Shown: positions 26,388 through 35,541, counted from the first letter of the stretch. The stretch: DNA of 64,000 nucleotides from an uncultured Algibacter sp. (GCF_947487575.1 NZ_CANKXG010000003.1:248001-312000); one strand, 5' to 3'. Made by a program: numbers and translations. The notes: generated from the letters alone by a model not told the origin.

Positions 26388-27779
26388 ATGAATAACATTC
26401 AATCTTACATAAAAGAACACAAAGACAGATTTCTAAATGAGCTTGTAGAACTCTTAAAAATTCCGTCTGTAAGTGCAGACTCTGCTTATAAAAATGATGT
26501 TCTAAAAACAGCCGAAGTCATCAAAACCAGCCTAGAAAAAGCAGGATGTGATTCAGTCGAAATATGCAAAACAAATGGATACCCCATAGTTTATGGCGAA
26601 AAAATTATTAATAAAAGCCTACCAACTGTTTTGGTTTACGGACACTATGATGTGCAGCCCGCAGACCCCATCGAATTATGGGATTCACCACCATACGAAC
26701 CCGTAATTAAAAAAACAGACAAACATCCAGAAGGTGCTATTTTTGCTCGTGGTGCTTGTGATGATAAAGGGCAAATGTACATGCACGTTAAGGCTATGGA
26801 ATTCATGACCTCCACAAACCAACTCCCATGTAATGTAAAATTCATGATTGAAGGCGAAGAAGAAGTAGGGAGCGCAAACCTAGCGACCTTTGTAAAAAAC
26901 AACCAAGAGAAACTAAAGAACGATGTTATTTTAATTTCTGATACAGGAATGATAGCCAACGATGTACCATCAATCACAACCGGACTGAGAGGCTTAAGTT
27001 ACGTTGAAGTAGAAGTTACAGGGCCAAATAGAGATTTACACTCGGGGCTTTACGGCGGAGCTGTAGCAAATCCAATCAATATACTAACTAAAATGATTGC
27101 TTCACTTCATGATGAAAACAATCACATAACCATACCAGGATTTTATGACAACGTAGAGAAACTCTCTAAAGAAGAGCGCGCAGAAATGGCAAAAGCACCT
27201 TTCAATTTAGAACACTACAAAAACGCATTAGATATTGATGCTGTTTACGGAGAAGCTGGCTATACCACCAACGAGCGCAACTCCATTCGCCCAACATTAG
27301 ATGTTAATGGTATTTGGGGAGGTTACATTGGCGAAGGCGCAAAAACCGTTATTGCCAGTAAAGCTTATGCTAAAATTTCCATGCGCTTAGTGCCAAATCA
27401 AGATTGGGAAAACATTACAAAACTATTCAAAACGCATTTCGAAAAAATCGCATCAAAAGGTATTAAAGTAAAAGTTACACCACATCACGGTGGCCAAGGT
27501 TACGTTACCCCAATAAATAGCATTGGTTATCAGGCGGCTAGCAAAGCCTATCAAGACACCTTTGGCAAAACTCCAATTCCGCAACGTAGCGGTGGTAGCA
27601 TTCCTATTGTGGCACTTTTCGAGCAAGAGTTAAAAAGCAAAACCATTTTAATGGGCTTCGGTTTAGATAGCGACGCTATTCATTCGCCAAACGAGCATTT
27701 TGGAATTTGGAATTATTTAAAAGGCATAGAAACCATTCCATTTTTTTACAAATATTTCACAGAACTATCAAAAAAATAA
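26388..27779 (+). CDS. M20-family metallopeptidase (dipeptidase)
   Basis: The 463-residue cytosolic zinc peptidase has the family's metal sites: His and Asp in VYGHYDVQPADP, the Asp of RGACDDKGQ, the catalytic glutamates of EGEEEVGS, the Asp of ISDTGMIAN, and a late His in DAIHSPNEH. A lid/dimerisation domain lies between residues 200 and 330. An ATG seven codons upstream (26367) is possible, but a -7-like box TATTTTTG at 26358-26365 puts transcription start after it, so ATG 26388 is chosen. The peptidase probably cleaves dipeptides or N-acylated peptides. It is a single-gene unit. Confidence 0.9.
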   Translation: MNNIQSYIKEHKDRFLNELVELLKIPSVSADSAYKNDVLKTAEVIKTSLEKAGCDSVEICKTNGYPIVYGEKIINKSLPTVLVYGHYDVQPADPIELWDSPPYEPVIKKTDKHPEGAIFARGACDDKGQMYMHVKAMEFMTSTNQLPCNVKFMIEGEEEVGSANLATFVKNNQEKLKNDVILISDTGMIANDVPSITTGLRGLSYVEVEVTGPNRDLHSGLYGGAVANPINILTKMIASLHDENNHITIPGFYDNVEKLSKEERAEMAKAPFNLEHYKNALDIDAVYGEAGYTTNERNSIRPTLDVNGIWGGYIGEGAKTVIASKAYAKISMRLVPNQDWENITKLFKTHFEKIASKGIKVKVTPHHGGQGYVTPINSIGYQAASKAYQDTFGKTPIPQRSGGSIPIVALFEQELKSKTILMGFGLDSDAIHSPNEHFGIWNYLKGIETIPFFYKYFTELSKK

Positions 27780-27780
27780 T

Positions 27781-27868
27781 TTGGGCGTTACCCACAAGGG
27801 GTCGGGCTTTCCGTTATATCTTTTTTGAGAAAAACAAAAAAGGATGCCACTGCAATCCCTAACGCAGT
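27781..27868. repeat. Dispersed intergenic repeat, copy A (GGGCGTTACCC / GGGTCGGGCTTTC family)
   Basis: This stretch between the M20 and EamA genes has GGGCGTTACCC, then GGGTCGGGCTTTCCGTTATA, then TGCCACTGCAATCCCTAACG. The same order of blocks recurs at 46990-47085 and 61878-61976, and in inverted orientation at 35553-35653. It is non-coding and likely a mobile or amplified repeat. Confidence 0.75.
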
Positions 27869-27889
27869 CCCAACTTTAATATGTAATAC

Positions 27890-28750
27890 ATGAAAAACCA
27901 GCATACCAACCATCTTTTACTATTAGCACTTGCTACAGTTTTAATAAGTACATCTGGTACATTAGGGAAATTCATAAATCTACCAACCCCTGTAACAATA
28001 TGGTCTAGAAGTGCTATAGCAGCCTTTTTCCTATTTATCTATTGTATTTACAAAAAGTATAGTATTAAAATAAAATCTAAAAAAGATACACCAACAATTA
28101 TACTAGGTGCAGTTTTATTGGGCGCACATTGGCTTACCTATTTTTATGCTTTAAAACTTTCCAATGTAGCATTAGGTATGCTATCTATGTTTACGTTTCC
28201 AGTAATGACAGCGCTGTTAGAGCCTTTCTTCACCAAATCAAAATTCAACCCTATTCATGTGCTTTTAGCAATAATAGTTTTAATAGGTATTTACATTTTA
28301 GCTCCCGAGTTTAGTTTTGAAAATACACAACTAAAAGGCATCTGCTTTGGACTTATTTCAGCCTTATGTTACTCCCTCAGAAATTTAATTTTAAAACGTC
28401 ATGTAAACCAATATAATGGTACAGTACTTATGACGCAGCAAGTGCTTATAGTAAGCGTTCTACTTCTTCCCATAATGTTTGCTATGAATACAGAAAATAT
28501 AAGTACACAGTTCCCATATTTAATAATCTTAGGATTAGTAACCACAGCTATTGGTCACTCCTTATTTATTGGGAGCTTAAAGCATTTCTCGGTAAGTACT
28601 GCTAGCATCATTGGAAGCGCACAACCCATTTGTGGCATTGTTATCGCATTTTTCTCTTTAAACGAAATCCCCACATTAAACACCTTTATTGGCGGAAGTT
28701 TAATTTTAGCTACTGTGGTTATTGAAAGTGTTCGGTCTAGAAAAAGATAA
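27890..28750 (+). CDS. EamA/DMT-family transporter
   Basis: The 286-residue inner-membrane protein has ten predicted helices in two EamA halves, each starting with a helix like LLLLALATVLISTSGTLGKF or GICFGLISALCYSLRNLILK. Typical segments are LGAHWLTYFYALKLSNVALG and TTAIGHSLFIGSLKHFSVS. Drug/metabolite transporters of this type export small metabolites, but the substrate is not predictable. It is transcribed alone, behind the dispersed repeat. Confidence 0.85.
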   Translation: MKNQHTNHLLLLALATVLISTSGTLGKFINLPTPVTIWSRSAIAAFFLFIYCIYKKYSIKIKSKKDTPTIILGAVLLGAHWLTYFYALKLSNVALGMLSMFTFPVMTALLEPFFTKSKFNPIHVLLAIIVLIGIYILAPEFSFENTQLKGICFGLISALCYSLRNLILKRHVNQYNGTVLMTQQVLIVSVLLLPIMFAMNTENISTQFPYLIILGLVTTAIGHSLFIGSLKHFSVSTASIIGSAQPICGIVIAFFSLNEIPTLNTFIGGSLILATVVIESVRSRKR

Positions 28751-28834
28751 ACAATTATCTTTTTCTCTGAAAAAGTGTAACAAACCACCCGCTTTAACGT
28801 TCTAATAGTCAATCAATCAAAAAACAATCACATT

Positions 28835-29935
28835 ATGTTAAAGCGCTTTTTCATCATCTGCTCTGGTGCAGATACAGATATTTTAGAAGACTGTTCTATA
28901 GGAGAACAAAACAAATACGCTGGCATAGGCGCCACCGTTTTCTTTACTGCAGTAATGGCTTTTATTGCCGCTAGTTATGCCCTATTTACTGTTTTTGACA
29001 ATCTTTACACTTCTATTTTCTTCGGTCTTATTTGGGGTTTACTCATTTTCAATCTAGACCGCTATATTGTTTCTACCATAAAAAAAACAGGCCATGTTAT
29101 AGATGAATTAATTCAAGCATCTCCTAGAATTTTATTAGCCATTATTATAGCCGTAGTAATTTCAAAACCTCTAGAACTTAAGATTTTTGAGAAAGAGATA
29201 AATCAAGTTTTACTAGAACAAAAAAACGAGATGACATTAGCAAATAAAACTCAACTTGCGGAGCAGTTTACACCAAGTATCGATGGTTTAAACAATAATA
29301 TTTTAGCACTACAACAACAAATAGACTCTAAAGAAGCAGAAGTTAATCAGCTTTATGACACTTATATTGCTGAAGCCGAAGGAACAGCAGGAACAAAATT
29401 ATTAGGCAAAGGGCCTGTCTACAAAGAAAAACGAGAGAAACATGATGCGCTTCTTGCTGAATTACAACAATTAAAACTAGATAATAAAGCAAAAATTGCT
29501 GCTATTGAAAATGAAATAGTTAAACTAAAAGGTGATTACGATACCCAAGTGACAACCACACAACCCATAATTAATAATTTTGATGGATTAATGGCAAGGG
29601 TAGACGCTTTAGGTAAACTCCCTTGGTTACCATCTTTATTTATCTTTTTGTTGTTTTTAGCCATTGAGACCTCGCCTATTTTTGCAAAACTATTATCACC
29701 TAAAGGAGCTTATGACTTTAAGTTAGAAGACCAAGAAACAGCTTTAAAAACTAACGTACTTCAAAATAAAAACCAACTCGAAGCTATGTTAAAAGCAGAT
29801 TACGCTATTAACGATAGAATATATAGTGATATTGAAAAAGAGGACGAGCTATATAATTACAAGCGCAAAAAAGCGAGGGAACTTATGCAATTGCAGGCAG
29901 ATGCCTTTTATAAACAACAGAAAAATATATTATAA
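28835..29935 (+). CDS. DUF4407 membrane protein
   Basis: The 366-residue protein starts LKRFFIICSGADTDILEDC, the signature of DUF4407, followed by two helices (AGIGATVFFTAVMAFIAASY and a second near residue 65) ending in FNLDRYIVSTIKK, and a third (ILLAIIIAVVISK). A long coiled-coil (about 120-250) follows, then a fourth helix (LPSLFIFLLFLAIETSPIFA) and a charged C-terminal helix. The architecture suggests a membrane stalk protein in the cell envelope. Function is unknown in the family. The STAS-like gene at 29936-30223 is convergent, its stop abutting this gene's stop. Confidence 0.82.
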   Translation: MLKRFFIICSGADTDILEDCSIGEQNKYAGIGATVFFTAVMAFIAASYALFTVFDNLYTSIFFGLIWGLLIFNLDRYIVSTIKKTGHVIDELIQASPRILLAIIIAVVISKPLELKIFEKEINQVLLEQKNEMTLANKTQLAEQFTPSIDGLNNNILALQQQIDSKEAEVNQLYDTYIAEAEGTAGTKLLGKGPVYKEKREKHDALLAELQQLKLDNKAKIAAIENEIVKLKGDYDTQVTTTQPIINNFDGLMARVDALGKLPWLPSLFIFLLFLAIETSPIFAKLLSPKGAYDFKLEDQETALKTNVLQNKNQLEAMLKADYAINDRIYSDIEKEDELYNYKRKKARELMQLQADAFYKQQKNIL

Positions 29936-30217
29936 TTAAGCTGCTGCTACTTCAGTTTTGAAATGATCGTATAACTCTTTACAACCAAAACCAACTATAG
30001 ATAATCTTTTGTTTTTAGCTAAAGCTTCTTCATGAAGCTTTGAAATAGCATCAACACCATATTTATCCATACTTTCAATATCTTGAATACTTATAGTAAG
30101 ATTATTTACTTTTTCAAAAATGTTGTTAAATTCATCATTAAACACATTTACACTTTGCTTGTTAAGTATACCTTTTACTTTGAAAAAATTGTTGCATTGG
30201 GAAATTTGAAAATCCAT
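29936..30217 (-). CDS. STAS-domain-like protein
   Basis: The product has about 93 residues with alternating strands and helices, as in STAS/anti-sigma-factor-antagonist domains: FFKVKGILNKQSVNVF, LTISIQDIESMDKYGVDAI (position of the usual phosphorylated Ser/Thr, here DxxSMDK), and NKRLSIVGFGCKELYDHF. Start codon ATG 30217 is preferred over 30223. A single-domain STAS protein suggests a switch in a partner complex, but no kinase or sigma factor lies near. It converges with DUF4407. Confidence 0.65.
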   Translation of the reverse strand: MDFQISQCNNFFKVKGILNKQSVNVFNDEFNNIFEKVNNLTISIQDIESMDKYGVDAISKLHEEALAKNKRLSIVGFGCKELYDHFKTEVAAA

Positions 30218-30223
30218 AATCAT

Positions 30224-30519
30224 TTGATTTTAAGAGGTTAAAAATAAACTTGAGGGAGAGTTCTTTTTTTATTGTGAGTTAAAAGTAGAAAAGATATGAG
30301 GTTTACACACTATTTTTTCGACCAATAGATTTTTACTCTAGATAAAAAAAACCTTTATGTAAATTTCATCGATGAGCTACCTTTTTTAATTTCTAATTTT
30401 CACTTAATCGAAAAAATTAAAACTGCTTTTAAGATTTTACTACATTTACCTTCGTTTTAAAACATGGTACATGTTTTGTATTAACAAATAAAATTATTAC
30501 TCATTATAAATTTAAACAG
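30224..30519. promoter_or_regulatory. Intergenic region with a 19-bp palindrome overlapping the promoter of 30520
   Basis: At 30459-30477 AAAACATG-GTA-CATGTTTT is a perfect inverted repeat, 43 bases before the ATG at 30520; an operator is likely. Another element, TTTCATCGATGA, lies at 30364-30375 and resembles TTTCGTCGATGA on the minus strand at 53757-53768. The rest is A/T-rich with no gene seen. Confidence 0.5.
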
Positions 30520-30951
30520 ATGAAAAAAATTATTGTATTACTTTTTATGGTCTGTTTTTTTAATAGTTACGCACAAACTAATGAAGAAGCCGATATAAAA
30601 GCCATTAATAAAGTTCTAAAAAAGCAACGAATAGCTTGGTCTAATAACAACTTGGAAGAATATATGGAAGGTTATTGGAAAAGTGATTTGTTAAAGTTTT
30701 ATGGCAGTAATGGCGTAACTTATGGCTGGTATAATACATTAGAGCGATACCAAAAAGCCTACCCTACAAAAGACCACACAGGAAAACTAAGCTTTAGAAT
30801 TAACGATATTACAAAAATAAGTGAAGGTGCATATTATGTTTTAGGTGAGTATCATTTAAAACGCGAAGTTGGAAATGCCGATGGTATTTTTATGCTTGTT
30901 TTCAAAAAAATTAATGGAGAATGGAAAATAATTGCCGATACGTCGTCTTAA
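30520..30951 (+). CDS. Secreted DUF4440/SnoaL-like protein
   Basis: The 143-residue product has a signal peptide (cleavage near NSYAQ). The mature part fits the NTF2-like/DUF4440 fold: an initial helix ending INKVLKKQRIAWSNN, then LEEYMEGYWKSDLLKFYGSNGVTYGWYNTLERYQKAYP, of which the YWKSD and GW blocks are typical, and a last pair of strands (GIFMLVFKKINGEWKIIADTSS, shown here in part as FMLVFKKINGEWKI). Many relatives have no assigned reaction. Expression may be controlled through the palindrome at 30459-30477. Confidence 0.8.
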   Translation: MKKIIVLLFMVCFFNSYAQTNEEADIKAINKVLKKQRIAWSNNNLEEYMEGYWKSDLLKFYGSNGVTYGWYNTLERYQKAYPTKDHTGKLSFRINDITKISEGAYYVLGEYHLKREVGNADGIFMLVFKKINGEWKIIADTSS

Positions 30952-30970
30952 TGTATGTCTCCTTTAAATT

Positions 30971-31022
30971 AGAATAGCCAGAAATGCAAACCTTTTTAGA
31001 ATAGCCAGAAATGCAAACCTTT
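30971..31022. repeat. Tandem repeat, period 27, two copies
   Basis: AGAATAGCCAGAAATGCAAA followed by CCTTT occurs at 30971-30995 and again at 30998-31022. It lies between the DUF4440 gene and the M24 peptidase gene stop. There is no coding frame, and it is probably a slippage product. Confidence 0.7.
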
Positions 31023-31081
31023 ATTATTGCCCTAACCAACTCCCATAAAAGATGGATTTATTTTAAGATAAGGTTCTCTTG

Positions 31082-32287
31082 TTACTCAAATGGATTATCA
31101 ATATTACTCATTGGCTTAGTGAACCATTTAGGCCCTTCTTTTGTCATATAAATATGGTCTTCATGGCGCACTCCAAATTTATTGGGTACACAAATCATAG
31201 GCTCGTTACTAAAACACATTCCAGGTTTTAAAATAGTTTCATCTCCTTTAACAATATATGGATACTCATGTATATCTAAGCCAATACCATGGCCTGTTCT
31301 GTGTGGTAACCCCGGAAGATTATAATCTGGCCCAAGTGCATGAGACTCTAGAATCTTTCTAGACGCCAAATCAATTGTAGCACAAGTGTTTCCTATTTGA
31401 GCCGCGTGAAAAGCTGCTTGTTGTGTTTCTTTTTCTATATTCCAAATGCGTCGTTGCAAATCATTAGCCTCTCCAAAAACATAAGTTCGTGTTATATCTG
31501 ATATATAATCATGGATTACGCATCCCGTATCAATTAAAACCATATCGTTCATTTCCAAGTTCTTTGGTGATTTAACACCATGCGGAAATGAAGAATCTAC
31601 ACCAAATAATACAATACAAAAATAAGAACCAGAAGCAGCTCCAAATCGTTTATGCGCCTCATTAATAAAGTCTTCAACTTCCTTACCACTAATACCTACT
31701 CTTAAAATTCTAGCTGTGGCTTTCTGGACTTCTAAAGTAATATTCATGGCATGCTGCATAATAGCTATTTCTGCCTCAGACTTTATCATTCTGCACCCAG
31801 ATATAATAGATTTAGCATTACTTAATGTAAATACAGATGTAATTTTTTGAATACCATTACTAATAAAAAAAGGTGTTGTTTCATCAATTAAAACCTCGCC
31901 ATTTATTACACCATTGTCGTTAAGAATTTGAATAAATAATTGATAAGGGCTTTCATGTTCTTCCCAACAATGAACTATGCCATCAATAATCATAAAATCT
32001 AAAACAGTACCTTTTTCAAATTGAGGTGCTATATAATGAAGTGTTCCGTTTGGAAATAACAAAGCACCAACCATACGCTCACTAGAATTCCAATGGGTTC
32101 CAGTAAAATAAAACAAATTAGTTCCTGAATGTAAGTATATAGCTTGAACATTTTGAGTTCTCATTAATTTACAGGCTGTATTAATTCGTTGTTGAAACTC
32201 TTCCTTTTGTATAGGCTTTACTAAATGTGTATTTGATACGATTGCATTTAGTTCTTCTTCTATAGTTGACCCTCCAATTCCAATCAT
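31082..32287 (-). CDS. M24-family metallopeptidase (Xaa-Pro peptidase/prolidase-like)
   Basis: The 401-residue protein has an N-terminal creatinase-type domain and a C-terminal pita-bread domain. Metal ligands are visible: Asp in LIDTGC and in ISDITRTYVFG, His in HRTGHGIGLDIHEYPY, and Glu in CFSNEPMICV and GVRHEDHI. Such enzymes cut peptides before or after proline. Here the gene is the last of the minus-strand cluster with hydroxyproline epimerase and dehydrogenase genes, which suggests release of proline or hydroxyproline from collagen-like peptides. The context claim is inference. Confidence 0.85.
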   Translation of the reverse strand: MIGIGGSTIEEELNAIVSNTHLVKPIQKEEFQQRINTACKLMRTQNVQAIYLHSGTNLFYFTGTHWNSSERMVGALLFPNGTLHYIAPQFEKGTVLDFMIIDGIVHCWEEHESPYQLFIQILNDNGVINGEVLIDETTPFFISNGIQKITSVFTLSNAKSIISGCRMIKSEAEIAIMQHAMNITLEVQKATARILRVGISGKEVEDFINEAHKRFGAASGSYFCIVLFGVDSSFPHGVKSPKNLEMNDMVLIDTGCVIHDYISDITRTYVFGEANDLQRRIWNIEKETQQAAFHAAQIGNTCATIDLASRKILESHALGPDYNLPGLPHRTGHGIGLDIHEYPYIVKGDETILKPGMCFSNEPMICVPNKFGVRHEDHIYMTKEGPKWFTKPMSNIDNPFE

Positions 32288-32297
32288 ATTTTTTATT

Positions 32298-32634
32298 TTA
32301 ATTATTCATTAAGGCTTCAATATCTTCAATTTCTATTGGCATAGTTTCGGTTAAATTAATATTGCCGTTTTCTGTAATTAAATAATCGTTTTCTAAACGA
32401 CAACCTATGCCTTCTTCAGGAATATATATATTCCTGGTTCACAAGTTAAAACCATACCAGCTTCAAACGAACGCGAATATAATCCAACATCATGTACATC
32501 CAAACCTATATCATCTGTATTATTATGCTTTACATCATTTGATGTTAAAATAACAATGGTATTTGGCTTCATTTTAGAACAGAAATTAACTCTGTTTTTT
32601 ATGAATAAGTTATTTGAAATTTGATGTACCTCAT
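32298..32634 (-). pseudogene. Aminopeptidase P (M24) remnant, internally deleted and frameshifted
   Basis: Translation on the minus strand gives an N-terminal aminopeptidase P piece (NNLFIKNRVNFCSKMKPNT, then IVILTSNDVKHNNTDD) joined directly to the C-terminal pita-bread end (IGLDVHDVGLYSRSFEAGM, then VLTCEPGIYI). About 300 residues are missing. A 2-bp gain in an AT run near 32420 then shifts the frame, and the rest (PEEGIGCRLENDYLITENG) is readable in another frame to a stop at 32298. It lies between the intact M24 gene and the hydroxyproline dehydrogenase gene, so the cluster once had two proline-specific peptidases. Confidence 0.8.
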
Positions 32635-32637
32635 AAT

Positions 32638-33885
32638 TTAAAAAATTCTATCTGGATGATAATTGGCTAGTTCTAATGAAGGTTTTTGTTCCGAAATAAT
32701 TTCAGAGACCAACTTTCCTGTTCCTGTTGCCATAGTCCAACCCATCATAGCATGACCTGTAGCAATAGTTAAATTTTCACATTTTAAAGATTTTCCAATA
32801 TACGGTAATCCATCTGGTGAAACTGGGCGTAAACCAGATGCTACATTATTTTTTTCTTCTGAAGTTAAGTTGATTTCTGGATAATATCGCTTAACAGCAT
32901 TAGCAATAGCTTCAACTCTAACTTTATTTATGTTATGATTGATACCTGCTATTTCCATTGTACCCGCAAATCGTGTAAAGCCATTCATAGGAGTTACTGC
33001 TACTTTTGCTTCCGTTAAAATTGCAGGTATTACAATTTCTGTTTCATTTTTTGTATTAATCCGGTAGCCTTTTCCTGCTTGTACTAATAGTTGTATTCCT
33101 AATTTTTTACTCAATATTGGTGACCAAGAACCCGTAGATAAAACAAAATCATCTGCTTTTAAAATTTGTCTATTGGTTTTTATTGATGAAATTTTTTGAT
33201 TTATCACCTCTAAATCTTCAACCTTTTCATTTGTATAAAAAACAACACCCACGTTTTTTAAATGTGTTTTCATTTCCTCCATAAATTCATTTGGCGTTGT
33301 ATGAGAATCACATTTATAATAAGTAGCTCCTATTACATTTAACGAAACATTTGGTTCTAGTTGTTTTAATTCCTTTAAATTAATTTCTTTAGCATCTAAA
33401 CCTTCTTGCTTTGCTAAATTGGCTGTTTTTATTTCTTCCTCTAGCATTTTAGAAGTTTGACACAACATAAGTAAACCTTTTTTTTCATAATGAAATGAAA
33501 AGCCTTCATCACGTTTTATATCATCATATAAATCTTGGCTTAAAAGTGAAATATTTTTAATAACGGGAATTGCTTTTTCAACATGTTTTACATTACATGA
33601 TTTATTGAAAGCCAAAGTCCATTTTAAAAAGTCTAAATCTAAACGTGGTTTTATATACAGTGGACTTGATTTATTAAGCATCCATTTTAATCCTTTTTTC
33701 ATAACCCCGGGAGCAGATAAAGGAATAATATGGCTTGGAGATAAATAACCTGCATTTACATATGATGCTCCAGAATCAAGGTTTGATTTATCAATAATAG
33801 TAACTTGATGCCCTTCCTTTTGAAGGTAATACGCAGAACATAAACCAATAATTCCACCACCAATAATTATTACTTTCTTCGACAT
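32638..33885 (-). CDS. FAD-dependent D-amino-acid dehydrogenase, probable cis-4-hydroxy-D-proline dehydrogenase
   Basis: The 415-residue DadA-family flavoprotein starts with the dinucleotide motif VIIIGGGIIGLCSAYYLQ and ends with the usual second contact PDGLPYIGKS and ATGHAMMGWTMATGTG. It oxidises D-amino acids in the cytosol and passes electrons to the respiratory chain. The hydroxyproline epimerase gene lies 295 bases upstream, with a DUF3781 gene between, and makes cis-4-hydroxy-D-proline, the expected substrate here. The product would be 1-pyrroline-4-hydroxy-2-carboxylate. The family assignment is firm; the substrate follows from context. Confidence 0.85.
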   Translation of the reverse strand: MSKKVIIIGGGIIGLCSAYYLQKEGHQVTIIDKSNLDSGASYVNAGYLSPSHIIPLSAPGVMKKGLKWMLNKSSPLYIKPRLDLDFLKWTLAFNKSCNVKHVEKAIPVIKNISLLSQDLYDDIKRDEGFSFHYEKKGLLMLCQTSKMLEEEIKTANLAKQEGLDAKEINLKELKQLEPNVSLNVIGATYYKCDSHTTPNEFMEEMKTHLKNVGVVFYTNEKVEDLEVINQKISSIKTNRQILKADDFVLSTGSWSPILSKKLGIQLLVQAGKGYRINTKNETEIVIPAILTEAKVAVTPMNGFTRFAGTMEIAGINHNINKVRVEAIANAVKRYYPEINLTSEEKNNVASGLRPVSPDGLPYIGKSLKCENLTIATGHAMMGWTMATGTGKLVSEIISEQKPSLELANYHPDRIF

Positions 33886-33897
33886 TTACTAAATAAA

Positions 33898-34170
33898 TTA
33901 AGTCGTGATTATTTTTCTAATTCTATCAACTGTTATAATTCTAAAAGTATTTGAATTAATTGTAATCCTGATGTTATAATCTTTATTAGAAATATAAAAA
34001 TTCTTTCCTTTCTTCTTATAATTTTCTACATCTGTTTCTTTTAAAACGCTTTTAATAAGCGTTTCTGTTTCACTATTCGATAAGTTTGTGTTTAACTTTT
34101 TATTTATTCTTTTATAAACTAGTTCTGTATAGCAATGATTTTCTAGAATATCATTCTTATTACTTTTCAT
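33898..34170 (-). CDS. DUF3781-like small protein
   Basis: The 90-residue product begins ILENHCYTELVYKRINKKL after a short charged start, then a helical stretch SNSETETLIKSVLKETDV and a strand-rich end (FYISNKDYNIRITINSNTF). The opening segment resembles DUF3781. It is wedged between the epimerase (34181) and the dehydrogenase (33885) genes with 10-12 base gaps, so it is probably co-expressed with them. No role in hydroxyproline breakdown is known; it may simply have been inserted. Confidence 0.6.
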   Translation of the reverse strand: MKSNKNDILENHCYTELVYKRINKKLNTNLSNSETETLIKSVLKETDVENYKKKGKNFYISNKDYNIRITINSNTFRIITVDRIRKIITT

Positions 34171-34180
34171 AGATTCAATA

Positions 34181-35191
34181 TCAAATTACCTGAAATCCAT
34201 AAGCATAAGGATCATCAACATCATCAATAAAAATAGTATTATACCCGTATATTTTTGCCCAACCCTGTATACTTGGAATAATTGCTAATTCACCATCTAT
34301 AGTTGTTTCCTTTTCAACGCGACCTATAAATTTACTTCCTATAAAGCTTTCATGAATAAATGGTTCATTGGGTTTTAATTTTCCTTTAGCATACAGTTGT
34401 GCCAAACGTGCCGATGTACCTGTACCACACGGGCTTCTATCTATAGCCTTATCACCATAAAATACAGCATTTCTACCCGATGACGCAGAATCTATTGGAT
34501 TTCCAGTCCACAACATATGAGTTACATTTTTAATGGTTTCATTTTCTGGATGGATAAATTTATTAGGATATTTTTTATTGATTCTATCTCTAACAACCTG
34601 TGAAAATTGAATGATTTTTGAAGCTGTAAAGTCATGCACGCCAGAAAAGTTTTTTTGTGGATCTACAATAGCATAATAGTTTCCGCCATATGCAACATCA
34701 AAAGTAACTTCTCCTAATTCTGGGCAATCAATAGTTAAATTCTCAGCAGCTAAATAGCTTTTAACATTAATAAGTTTTACCCAATCAACTTTATTTCCAG
34801 ATTTTTTATATTCAATTTCAACCAAACCTGCTGGTGCTTCCATTCTGATTTTTCCTGAAACTTTAGGAGCAATTAACCCTTCTTCAATAGCAATCGTAAT
34901 AGTACCAATAGTACCATGACCACACATTGGCAAACAACCTGAGGTTTCAATAAACAAGATAGCAAAATCATTTTCAGGATTATGTGGTGGATATATAATA
35001 CTACCACTCATCATATCATGTCCACGAGGTTCGAACATTAATCCTTTTCTAATCCAATCGTATTCTTTTAAAAAATGTTGACGTTTCTCACTCATGGTTT
35101 TACCAACCAATTTTGGACCTCCTTCTTTAATAACGCGCACCGGATTTCCACAAGTGTGAGCATCAATGCAAACAAAAGTATGATTTGCCAT
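34181..35191 (-). CDS. 4-hydroxyproline 2-epimerase (proline racemase family)
   Basis: The 336-residue enzyme starts MANHTFVCIDAHTCGNPVRV. The frame extends 14 codons upstream, but ATG 35191 gives the usual length. Both catalytic cysteines of the racemase/epimerase family are present: SGCLPMCGHGTIG and DRSPCGTGTSARLAQ. Having Cys at the first site excludes the trans-3-hydroxyproline dehydratases, which carry Ser or Thr there. It converts trans-4-hydroxy-L-proline to the D-epimer. With the dehydrogenase (32638) and the DapA-family deaminase (35666) it forms the bacterial hydroxyproline route to alpha-ketoglutarate semialdehyde. Confidence 0.88.
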   Translation of the reverse strand: MANHTFVCIDAHTCGNPVRVIKEGGPKLVGKTMSEKRQHFLKEYDWIRKGLMFEPRGHDMMSGSIIYPPHNPENDFAILFIETSGCLPMCGHGTIGTITIAIEEGLIAPKVSGKIRMEAPAGLVEIEYKKSGNKVDWVKLINVKSYLAAENLTIDCPELGEVTFDVAYGGNYYAIVDPQKNFSGVHDFTASKIIQFSQVVRDRINKKYPNKFIHPENETIKNVTHMLWTGNPIDSASSGRNAVFYGDKAIDRSPCGTGTSARLAQLYAKGKLKPNEPFIHESFIGSKFIGRVEKETTIDGELAIIPSIQGWAKIYGYNTIFIDDVDDPYAYGFQVI

Positions 35192-35268
35192 TTTTAAATT
35201 ACATCTTTTATAACTACCCTTTTTCAAAACCAAATGGTACTATAATAACACCTATTATGCCTTTAGAG

Positions 35269-35541
35269 TTAGTCACTCTTTATTTTTATATTTTTTAAAT
35301 GCATCTCAATATCGACTGGTTTATGGACTACTTTTACAGATACTGGATATTTTTCTAATAATCTTTTTGGACGAATAGGTCGTTTCTCAAAACCACCACC
35401 GCAATTTGGACAAACCTGTTGTAAAATCGTGTCAACACAATCTTTACAAAATGTACATTCAAATGTACAAATCATTGCCTCTTGAGAATCAAATGGCAAT
35501 GATTTATTACAGTGTTCGCAAGTTGGCCTTATCTCTAGCAT
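35269..35541 (-). CDS. DUF1272 small zinc-binding protein
   Basis: The 90-residue product has cysteine pairs typical of DUF1272: RPTCEHCNKSL, then MICTFECTFCKDCV and VCPNCGGGFEKRPIRPK, which should bind two zinc ions in a ring-like cluster. The C-terminal tail is charged. It lies inside the hydroxyproline cluster, before the dispersed repeat at 35553-35653. A functional link to the pathway is not known. Confidence 0.85.
   Translation of the reverse strand: MLEIRPTCEHCNKSLPFDSQEAMICTFECTFCKDCVDTILQQVCPNCGGGFEKRPIRPKRLLEKYPVSVKVVHKPVDIEMHLKNIKIKSD

Noticed and set aside
32298-32634. Small intact gene between the M24 peptidase and the dehydrogenase
   Set aside because: Reading frames are broken by a frameshift, and the two joined parts match the ends of aminopeptidase P with the middle missing.
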